Positions 35,608 to 42,151 of a DNA stretch of 64,000 bases are shown here, one piece after another. Position numbers and translations under genes: made by a program. The DNA is from Tahibacter aquaticus (GTDB lineage Bacteria > Pseudomonadota > Gammaproteobacteria > Xanthomonadales > Rhodanobacteraceae), in contig NZ_SNZH01000002.1 in assembly GCF_004363655.1 (NCBI RefSeq), positions 124,001 through 188,000 of the forward strand, in the 5' to 3' direction. Numbering within the stretch: position 1 is the stretch's first letter; each line of letters opens with the position of its first letter. The notes under the pieces were generated by a model. It searched no databases. It was not told the origin of the DNA and saw nothing but the letters and a program-made list of their open reading frames with translations.

Positions 35608-36582
35608 TCAGCCCGCGTCGATGTGCATGCTCGCCGCGATCAGCCAGCGCTTCAAGCACTGGCTGCGTTCCGCCGGCCAGGGTTCGGCCTGGGCCGCCGT
35701 TGCGACCGCGGCGGTATCCCAGCGCGGTGCCACCGCAGCACCGGCAGCGGCCAGGCCCGGTGCATAGCCCAGCCAGCGGTTGAGGTCATCGAAACGCCGC
35801 CCCACCGCCGCATGCATGGCCGCGTCGAAATGGCTGCGCCATTCCTCCGCCTGGCCGGCCCGATTGAACTGTGCCGTCAGCGTGCCGGCCTGGATCAGCT
35901 GCTGTTCCGCTGCCTGGGCAACGCGGAAATCCGATGCGGCGATGGCGCGCCGCAGGCTGGCATCGTCGGCCTCGATGCCGAGGAAATCGAGGGCGCGCCG
36001 TAACGTAGCCGGCGCATCGGCACGGTAGTCCTCGTAGCGCAGTACCTGGTGCTGGCGCCCGGCCAGGGCCAGGCGCCAGGTCTGCAGCCACAGGGCGAGG
36101 AAATCGGCCCGGCTCAGCGGGTAGTGGAACCAGGGTTCGGCAATGAACTCGGCAAACGGCTGCGCCGCGGTGGTCAGGCCGACCCGCAGGGCACGCTGCC
36201 AGAACGAGTACAGCGCATCGCGCGGATCGCGCACGAACAGGATGGTACGCGGCAGCTCGGCATAGGTGCCGGGCCAGGCATGGCTGAGCCGCGGCACCGG
36301 CGTGGCGCGGAAGTCGAATTCGCGGCCATGCTGCAGGCCGGGCAGCAGTCGGCGCCACGATTCGTCGCTGCGGTCGTAGCGATAGCGCCGGCCGCCGCGC
36401 TGGCGCCAGTCGCTGCGCAGGTCGGCCCCCCAGGGTTTCCACAAAGCGACATCGAGCTCCAGCAGGCAGTTGGCCAGCCAGGAGGCGCCGCTGGGCATTT
36501 CCGGAGAAACGATGTCGCAGTCGTAGTGCGCAAAGCCATGGGCTTGCGGGGAGTCGTGAAACTGCGGCCGCGCATCAAACAT
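35608..36582 (-). CDS. sulfotransferase-like protein, possible phosphoramidate transferase
   Basis: This is a 324-residue protein with the sulfotransferase fold. A 5'-phosphosulfate-type loop near the start reads SPEMPSGASWLANCLLEL, and the 3'-phosphate-binding block reads RTILFVRDPRDALYSFWQ. The usual Lys of the PSB loop (PKSGTT) is absent. Later: QHQVLRYEDY and LRRALDFLGIEADD. The ATG overlaps the upstream gene by 8 bp (ATGTTTGA). Its operon should make 3'-phospho-CDP-amidate, a close mimic of PAPS with a 3'-phosphonucleotide head, so this enzyme may transfer phosphoramidate instead of sulfate. This last point is inferred from context. Confidence 0.83.
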   Translation of the reverse strand: MFDARPQFHDSPQAHGFAHYDCDIVSPEMPSGASWLANCLLELDVALWKPWGADLRSDWRQRGGRRYRYDRSDESWRRLLPGLQHGREFDFRATPVPRLSHAWPGTYAELPRTILFVRDPRDALYSFWQRALRVGLTTAAQPFAEFIAEPWFHYPLSRADFLALWLQTWRLALAGRQHQVLRYEDYRADAPATLRRALDFLGIEADDASLRRAIAASDFRVAQAAEQQLIQAGTLTAQFNRAGQAEEWRSHFDAAMHAAVGRRFDDLNRWLGYAPGLAAAGAAVAPRWDTAAVATAAQAEPWPAERSQCLKRWLIAASMHIDAG

Positions 36583-37096
36583 GCCGCAAGCACCAGGCCT
36601 GCAGCACGCGCTCGGCCAGCTGCGGCGCGGCGCAGGCGGCGCTGTCCAGGCGCAGGTGCGGCAGCAGCGGGAATTCCGCCGCCAGCTCCACACCGACGCG
36701 CGGTCCGTGCAGCACGCGCTGGCCGCCGATACGCTCCTGGCGCAGCTGCGCCGGACACTCCAGCAGTACTTCGAAATAGTCCTGGCCCGAGGCGCGGTTC
36801 ATGGCGTGGATTTCATGGAAAAGTGAAATGGTGGAAACCACCGCACAGCCACCGCCGCGGCTGTGCGCCACGGCCAGGCCGGAAATATTCCGCGCCACGG
36901 CAAGACGCTCGTCGCGGGAATAACCGCGGCCGAGTTCACCCATGCCTTTGCGCACTTCGTCGCCGTCGAGCAGCGTTACGGCGCACCGCTGGGCTTCGCC
37001 CTGCTGTGCCTGCCCGGCTTCCAGCTGCAGCGCAAGCTGCCGCGCCAGCGTGGTCTTGCCCGCGCCGGCCAGGCCGGTGATCCAGATGATGCTCAT
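36575..37096 (-). CDS. APS-kinase-like protein, probable CDP-phosphoramidate 3'-kinase
   Basis: This is a 173-residue P-loop kinase of the CysC family. The Walker A loop is ITGLAGAGKTTLARQL, then LLDGDEVRKGMGELGRGYSRDERLAVARNI, and VVSTISLFHEIHAMNR in the lid region. By sequence alone it would be named adenylylsulfate kinase. In C. jejuni the CysC-like Cj1415 instead phosphorylates CDP-amidate on its 3'-hydroxyl, and here too it lies in an operon with the other three pathway enzymes and with no sulfate-activation genes. It overlaps the nucleotidyltransferase by four bases (ATGA) and the sulfotransferase-like gene by eight. Confidence 0.82.
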   Translation of the reverse strand: MSIIWITGLAGAGKTTLARQLALQLEAGQAQQGEAQRCAVTLLDGDEVRKGMGELGRGYSRDERLAVARNISGLAVAHSRGGGCAVVSTISLFHEIHAMNRASGQDYFEVLLECPAQLRQERIGGQRVLHGPRVGVELAAEFPLLPHLRLDSAACAAPQLAERVLQAWCLRHV

Positions 37097-37860
37097 GCGC
37101 CCGGCACATCCCAGCGCCAGTCATGGCTCCAGCCCGGGCTGCGACGCGCCAGCAGGCGGTACAGGGCCAGGTCGCGGGCGCTGTCGACTTCGCACCAGCG
37201 CCCGTCCACGTCGATGGTTGCAATCGGTATGCCGCTCGCCAGCAGCAGGGCGAGCAGGCCGGTGGTATCCAGGCGGCGCTGCTGCTGCGGTTCCAGTTGC
37301 ACCAGCAGCTGCTGCACCTGCTGCCAGCCCTGCGCGGAGAAGCGCACCAGGCCGGTGAACTGCGCCTCGATCGCCGCCGCGCTGTCGGCGCGCGCGCCGA
37401 TCTCGGTCAGCCAGCCGTCGCGGCGGCGCAGCGATTCCGCATCGGCCAGTACATCGGCAAAACGCAGCGCCCACAGTTCCTGCCAGCGCCGGTCGACCGT
37501 GATGGCGATATCGGCGCTGCTGTCGCGCAAGGCCTGCGCCAGCGCGGGATGGAACACCCCGTCGCCGTAGACCAGCAGCACTGTGCCCAGGGTTTCCGGC
37601 CGGGCACAGCGCAGCGAGGCAATCGGACCGCTGCCGGCCCAGTCGGTATTGACCACGCATTTCACCTGCGTGGGCCAGCGCAGCAGCGGCGCGGCATGGC
37701 CGGCGACGACGCTGACCTGGCTGATGCCGGCGGCCTGCAGCGCGGCCAGCTGCCAGTCGAGCAGGCTGTGCCCGGCCAGGCGCAGCAGGGCCTTGGGCCG
37801 GCGCCGGGTCAGGCGGCCCATGCGCGAGCCGCAGCCGGCGGCCAGCACTACGGCGTGCAT
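37093..37860 (-). CDS. nucleotidyltransferase, probable CTP:phosphoglutamine cytidylyltransferase
   Basis: This is a 255-residue GT-A-like nucleotidyltransferase. The NTP-binding signature is VVLAAGCGSRMGRLTRRRPKALL; the metal-binding Asp is in LLVYGDGVFHPAL, and a second Asp in ATIDVDGRWCEVDSARDLALY. It resembles sugar-1-phosphate nucleotidyltransferases of the Cj1416 type, which couple CTP with L-glutamine phosphate (phosphoramidate N-linked) to give gamma-glutamyl-CDP-amidate. The assignment to this reaction relies on the full set of neighbours. The start at 37860 overlaps the end of the methyltransferase gene by 13 bp. Confidence 0.83.
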   Translation of the reverse strand: MHAVVLAAGCGSRMGRLTRRRPKALLRLAGHSLLDWQLAALQAAGISQVSVVAGHAAPLLRWPTQVKCVVNTDWAGSGPIASLRCARPETLGTVLLVYGDGVFHPALAQALRDSSADIAITVDRRWQELWALRFADVLADAESLRRRDGWLTEIGARADSAAAIEAQFTGLVRFSAQGWQQVQQLLVQLEPQQQRRLDTTGLLALLLASGIPIATIDVDGRWCEVDSARDLALYRLLARRSPGWSHDWRWDVPGA

Positions 37861-38585
37861 CGCTGCGCCCACCAGATGCGCGTGTGGAACGGTACGGTGA
37901 TCTGCTGCGCGGAGCCGACTGCCGCGGCGATGTCCTGCAGTACCGCGGCGGCCTTGTCGCCGGCCTGGCGCAACAGCGTTGCATGCGCGCGGAAGCCGTC
38001 GAGGAAAGCTGCCTGGGTACTGACATGGACGAAGGCGTGGCTCAGGTGCCGGGCCGGACCAAACAGACCGCTGCGCTGGATTTCCGCGCTGGGATCTTCG
38101 CGCCGGCTGCCGTAGCCGTAGTCGGGCACATGGCGGCGTATCGCCTGTTCCACCGCCTGCTGCAGCGGATCGTCCAGGTCGCGATGATTCCACATCAACG
38201 CAATGTATCCATTGCTGCACAACAGCCGGGCGGCTTCGGCCAGTGCCGCCTGCGCCGGCATCACATTGAACGACGAACCGTAGCTGGCCAGCGCGAAGGT
38301 GCCGCCGGCCAGGCCGGTGGCTTCGCCACGGGCGGCGACGTAGTCCAGGCCGTCGTGCTGGCCGACTGCGCGCATGGCGGCATTCGGTTCCACTGCAGTC
38401 AGTGCCAGGCCGCGCTGCTGCAGCGGCAGGCTCAGGCGGCCGGTGCCCGCGCCGATGTCCACCACGCGGGCGCCGTCCGGCAAGGCCAGCTCGCGCAGCA
38501 GCGCATCGATGGCAGCCGGGGCATACGGTGCGCGCTGGTTGTAGTGCGCCGCGAGGGCGCTGTAGTCCCAATCCAGGGTATTCAT
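37848..38585 (-). CDS. class I SAM methyltransferase in the phosphoramidate operon
   Basis: This is a 245-residue SAM-dependent methyltransferase. The SAM motif is VVDIGAGTGRLSLPLQQRG, followed by LTAVEPNAAMRAVG and the motif IV-type region YGSSFNVMPAQAALAEAARLL. The fold is that of the small-molecule class. C. jejuni makes O-methyl phosphoramidate and has the methyltransferases Cj1419 and Cj1420 next to the four activating enzymes, so O-methylation of the phosphoramidate is a fair guess. It starts one base after the glutamine-kinase stop and overlaps the next gene. Other acceptors remain possible. Confidence 0.83.
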   Translation of the reverse strand: MNTLDWDYSALAAHYNQRAPYAPAAIDALLRELALPDGARVVDIGAGTGRLSLPLQQRGLALTAVEPNAAMRAVGQHDGLDYVAARGEATGLAGGTFALASYGSSFNVMPAQAALAEAARLLCSNGYIALMWNHRDLDDPLQQAVEQAIRRHVPDYGYGSRREDPSAEIQRSGLFGPARHLSHAFVHVSTQAAFLDGFRAHATLLRQAGDKAAAVLQDIAAAVGSAQQITVPFHTRIWWAQRCTP

Positions 38586-38586
38586 T

Positions 38587-40860
38587 TCAGACGTCCGTCC
38601 AGGGAGTGACCGCCAGGGCCTGGGTATCGATTTCCAGCAGCTTCGCCTGGCTCAGACGCTGCCAGCGCTCCCAGCCCAGGCCGAGGATGGCCGGCACGCC
38701 GAGTTCGGCGCAGCGGATGGCCATGTGCGAATTCGGTCCGCCAAAGGCGGTGATCAGCCCGGCCGGCTGGCGCGCGAAGATCCAGTCGTAGCCCGGATCG
38801 GCGCTGGCAATCGCCAGTACCGCGCGCAGCGGCACGGCCGCCGGCCGGGTCTGCATGTCGACCACCACCAGCGGCGCAGCGGCGCGGCCGTTGCCGACGA
38901 AGGTCGGCGTGCCTGCGGCAATTTCCACCTGTTGCACTGTGCAGCGCGGATCGAACACGGTCGGCAGGCGCAGCGCCGCGTCGATGGCGTGCGCGCTGCG
39001 GTTGGCAGCGGCACGCAGGCTGGCAGCGGACGGGCTGGCGGCGCGCGCCCGGTCCAGTTCGAGCCAGCTCAGGCTGTCGCGGTCCAGGCCGCGGCTGGCG
39101 CCGTGCGCGGCGAGCTGTTCCAGCAACTGCGAAACCGCGGCAGACAGGCGGTATTTGGCGTACTCGCGCGCCTCGCGCGTGCGGCAGTAGCCGTGCAGCA
39201 ACGCGTCCGCCTCCAGCCGGTAGCCCGTTTCGCCCAGCAATCGATCAAGGGCGCGCCGTTCCGCCGGCGTAGGCGCGAACTCGACAGCGGCTGCCTCGGC
39301 GACGGTCGCCGTCAGTTCGCGCTGGCCCAGCGACGGCGTGGTGATTTCGAACGTGCCGGCGCGCAGGAAGCCGAACGCATGCGCATGGCCGCTCGCGCGC
39401 AGGAAGTCCCGCGTCACGCTGCGGCAGCTGCGCTGCAGCAGCAACAGGCGTTCGGGCTGCAGCGCACCGCGGGCGACGGCAGAGCGCACCAGTGCTTCGT
39501 AGACAAAAGCCAGGCGTGCGATCAGGGCGAAGGCGAGGCCGCCGTCGCGCGGCAGGCGCCGGCAGGCCACAGCCAGCGCATCGGCATCAGCATCGGCGTG
39601 CGCAGGCTGTTCCAGGCGGCGCAGGCGCGCCAGTCCGGCGGCGAGCGTCTGCGGCGCCAGGCAGCGCGCGGTAATGCTGCGCAGGGTGTCGCGGTAATGC
39701 GCCAGCTCCGCCGGCGCAAGCACGCCGGCATAGCGTTCGCGCCATTGCGCGTCGAAATCGAAATCGACGCAGGTCTGCGCGATGGCGAATTCGTATTTGT
39801 CGTGCAGCTGCGGCGCGGCGAGCAGGCGTTCCTGCCAGGCATCGGCCAGGCGTGCGGCCGTGCTATCGGCCAGGGCTTGCGGCAGCAGGGAATTGGCGCT
39901 CGCGCGCACGTCGATGTACGGCCGTCCCGCCAGCGGCTGCAGCAGCGACACCTGGCGCAGAGGGCGATAGCCCAGCGCGCGGCGGGCACGTTGCCAGGCC
40001 GCGTCGGCAATGGCCAGGCGGAATACGTCCAGGGCCAGCGGGCGCGGATGGCTGCCCAGCAGCTCGGCGGTATTCCAGTCGGGCATCAGGGCAAGCACGC
40101 GGCGCTGGCCGGCACAGCCAGCTGTTGCCTGCAGCAGCTGGCGCTGCTCGACCGCCAGCAGGCGGCGCCGGGCCAGGCCGCTGCGCGGCGAGCCGCGCAG
40201 TACCAGCGGCCGCACCTGCAGCAGCAGCACGCGCTGGCCGCACAGCACCAGTTCGGCCTCCAGCGGCTGCGCACCGCAGTGCTCGCGCAGTTCCAGCAGG
40301 GCGCGATGCAGCAGGGCCAGGTCTGGCCGCTGCGGCGACGGCGCTTCATGCGCGAGATACACCGTCTGCACGGCCACATCGCCGCGCGTGACCGCATCGG
40401 TGCGCGCACCGGCAGCAAGACTGAAGGCGTAGTAGTCGGCGCCGTCCTCGACCGCATGCGTGGCCGCGACCACTGCCATTTCTGCCTGCACCATGGCCTG
40501 TACAAACACTTCGTCCTGGCTGCGCGCACTGCCGTAGCTGGCGAAAACCGCATCGATCGCCGCAGCCAGCGCGGGCGCATCGGCACTGGCCACATCGAGC
40601 CGGGTCAGATAGCGGCCGGCCTGCGAATGCGCGCTGCTGTCCTCGTCCGCCTGCGAACTGCGCACGGCGACCGCAGCACCGCCGAACACCTGGCGCAGGC
40701 GCAGCAGACAGTTTCCGCGCTGCTGCCACTCGCGCCACGACAGCACCAGTCCTGCCGGCACTTCGCTATGCCGCAGCAACGGCGCCAGGCGCAGCAAGGT
40801 GCCGGCCTTGCCCGACCAGGACATCGCTGCGCCCGCGGCGGCGGCCGGCGCCCCGCTCAT
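38587..40860 (-). CDS. PEP-synthase-like enzyme, probable L-glutamine kinase
   Basis: This is a 757-residue protein with a PPDK/PEP-synthase ATP-grasp part at the N-terminus (KAGTLLRLAPLLRHSEVPAG ... FGGAAVAVRSSQADEDSSAHSQAG, and the later EAELVLCGQRVLLLQVRPLV) and a C-terminal phosphohistidine swivel domain with GGPNSHMAIRCAELGVPA, in which His712 is the expected carrier. There is no C-terminal pyruvate/PEP barrel, so it is not a complete PEP synthase. This same layout and size define C. jejuni Cj1418, which phosphorylates the amide nitrogen of L-glutamine. The ATG at 40860 overlaps the stop of the amidotransferase gene (ATGA). Confidence 0.85.
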   Translation of the reverse strand: MSGAPAAAAGAAMSWSGKAGTLLRLAPLLRHSEVPAGLVLSWREWQQRGNCLLRLRQVFGGAAVAVRSSQADEDSSAHSQAGRYLTRLDVASADAPALAAAIDAVFASYGSARSQDEVFVQAMVQAEMAVVAATHAVEDGADYYAFSLAAGARTDAVTRGDVAVQTVYLAHEAPSPQRPDLALLHRALLELREHCGAQPLEAELVLCGQRVLLLQVRPLVLRGSPRSGLARRRLLAVEQRQLLQATAGCAGQRRVLALMPDWNTAELLGSHPRPLALDVFRLAIADAAWQRARRALGYRPLRQVSLLQPLAGRPYIDVRASANSLLPQALADSTAARLADAWQERLLAAPQLHDKYEFAIAQTCVDFDFDAQWRERYAGVLAPAELAHYRDTLRSITARCLAPQTLAAGLARLRRLEQPAHADADADALAVACRRLPRDGGLAFALIARLAFVYEALVRSAVARGALQPERLLLLQRSCRSVTRDFLRASGHAHAFGFLRAGTFEITTPSLGQRELTATVAEAAAVEFAPTPAERRALDRLLGETGYRLEADALLHGYCRTREAREYAKYRLSAAVSQLLEQLAAHGASRGLDRDSLSWLELDRARAASPSAASLRAAANRSAHAIDAALRLPTVFDPRCTVQQVEIAAGTPTFVGNGRAAAPLVVVDMQTRPAAVPLRAVLAIASADPGYDWIFARQPAGLITAFGGPNSHMAIRCAELGVPAILGLGWERWQRLSQAKLLEIDTQALAVTPWTDV

Positions 40861-41660
40861 TGCCATGTAGCTGCCCGGTTGCGGAAATCGCGCTGGGGCG
40901 CGGCAACCGCGCCGAGGAACGCATCGAGCAGCGGCGCTGGCGGCAGCAGTGCCGGCTTGCCGGCCTGCAGCTCCGGATGCCATTGCACGCCGACGGCCCA
41001 GCCGCCTTCGCTGCGCACGGCTTCGAGCAGGCCGTCTTCGCTGCACCAGGCCTCGGCGACCAGGCCATTGCCGAGCAGGGCAATGCCCTGGCGATGCGCC
41101 GACGTGACGCGGCCTTCGCTGCGCGCATAGCTGGCATGAAGCAGGCCGCCCGGGGCCAGGCGCACGCCGTGTACATGGTCGTCGTACCGGCCGCGGTCGC
41201 TGTGGGCAATGCTGTGCGCGCGCTCGGCCTGCAGGTTCTGGAACAAGCTTCCGCCGTAGGCGATGTTGAGCAGCTGGCAGCCGCGGCAGATACCGAGCAC
41301 GGGCTTGCCGCCGGTCAATGCGGCTTCGAGCAGGGCCAGTTCGAATTCGTCGCGGGCCAGATCGACGCCTGCGGTGGCAGGCGTCGCGCCGCCGTACCAC
41401 TGCGGCGACAGATCGCCGCCGCCCTGCAGCAGCAATGCATCGATGCCTTGCAGCAACTGCTGCGCCAGCCTGCGCAAGGCCGCGCGATCGAACGAGGAGG
41501 GATGAGCCAGGATCAGCGGCAGGCCGCCGCGTTCGGCGATCAGGTCGACCAGGCTGCGCTCGGCACCGAGCAAATCCTTGCGGGCATTGCCCGGTGCATC
41601 GGCCACGCCCGGGCGCAAACGCGCGCTGATGCCGATGCGTGGCGGGAATTCGTTTCCCAT
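40857..41660 (-). CDS. class I glutamine amidotransferase, probable gamma-glutamyl-CDP-amidate hydrolase
   Basis: This is a 267-residue hydrolase of the peptidase C26/PuuD type. It has the nucleophile Cys in KPVLGICRGCQLLN and the His-Glu pair in GVQWHPE, plus LLLQGGGDLSPQWYG upstream, so the Cys-His-Glu triad is complete. By sequence it resembles gamma-glutamyl-GABA hydrolase; in C. jejuni the related Cj1417 removes glutamate from gamma-glutamyl-CDP-amidate to leave CDP-amidate. It is the first gene of the operon. The ATG at 41660 gives MGNEFPPRIGISARL, the normal family start; an upstream frame extension is not protein-like. Confidence 0.87.
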   Translation of the reverse strand: MGNEFPPRIGISARLRPGVADAPGNARKDLLGAERSLVDLIAERGGLPLILAHPSSFDRAALRRLAQQLLQGIDALLLQGGGDLSPQWYGGATPATAGVDLARDEFELALLEAALTGGKPVLGICRGCQLLNIAYGGSLFQNLQAERAHSIAHSDRGRYDDHVHGVRLAPGGLLHASYARSEGRVTSAHRQGIALLGNGLVAEAWCSEDGLLEAVRSEGGWAVGVQWHPELQAGKPALLPPAPLLDAFLGAVAAPQRDFRNRAATWQ

Positions 41661-41770
41661 GAGAACTGTCCAGACTTGAGCGTACGCGAAGCCCCGACCT
41701 GCGGCGCGGCAAGGGCAAATTCCTACGCTATCATCGCCGCGCAAGCGAATTGCAAATTTGGAGTTACGTC

Positions 41771-42079
41771 ATGCGGTTTTTCTGGCTGCTGCTGACGCTG
41801 GGCGGAATCGGCGTCGCCTTCGTTGCCAAGACACCGGGCTTGCTCGGGCTGGCTCTGGCGGTTTCCTTCATTGCCGGCATATGCGCCGTGTTCACCTTTG
41901 CCGCAGCGCGCATCGATTCGAATTCGCGCCCGGAATCGGCACTGTTGACGCCGGATGTGCTGGCCGCCATACGGGCCCGTTCGGCGCAGCAGCAGTCCGG
42001 CCAGGCCAGCCGGCCGCCGGGCACCGCGCCGGCGGCCAATCCGCCGCGGCGGCTGCCACCGGGTTCGCCGGCCTCCTGA
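41771..42079 (+). CDS. small membrane protein of unknown function
   Basis: This is a 102-residue protein with two hydrophobic helices (FFWLLLTLGGIGVAFVA and GLLGLALAVSFIAGICAVFTFAAA) and a C-terminal soluble tail rich in Pro, Ala and Ser. It starts after GGAG with good spacing. It is divergent from the phosphoramidate operon, 110 bp away, and converges with the S9 peptidase gene. No family recognised. Confidence 0.72.
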   Translation: MRFFWLLLTLGGIGVAFVAKTPGLLGLALAVSFIAGICAVFTFAAARIDSNSRPESALLTPDVLAAIRARSAQQQSGQASRPPGTAPAANPPRRLPPGSPAS

Positions 42080-42119
42080 CTTCCGCTGCACCGGCTCGCC
42101 GGTCAGACGCAGAAACCAT

Positions 42120-42143
42120 GGCGCCGGTCATCCGACCGGCGCC
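42120..42143. terminator. hairpin between convergent genes
   Basis: A perfect 10-bp inverted repeat, GGCGCCGGTC and GACCGGCGCC with a 4-base loop, lies between the small membrane protein gene and the peptidase gene. There is only a short T-rich tract after it on the plus strand, so it may be a weak or shared terminator. Confidence 0.5.
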
Positions 42144-42151
42144 GCGGCTGT

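Noticed and set aside
36575-37096. Sulfate assimilation (cysC) as the role of the APS-kinase-like gene
   Set aside because: No sulfate adenylyltransferase or reductase genes lie beside it, and all other members of its operon match the phosphoramidate pathway. Sequence alone cannot exclude it.
38587-40860. Phosphoenolpyruvate synthase
   Set aside because: The C-terminal PEP/pyruvate-binding barrel is absent; the protein ends soon after the phosphohistidine domain.
38587-41718. A single 1043-residue protein covering kinase and amidotransferase region
   Set aside because: The part before 40860 is the wrong frame of the amidotransferase gene. The kinase has a coupled ATG at 40860 in ATGA and a normal family N-terminus there.
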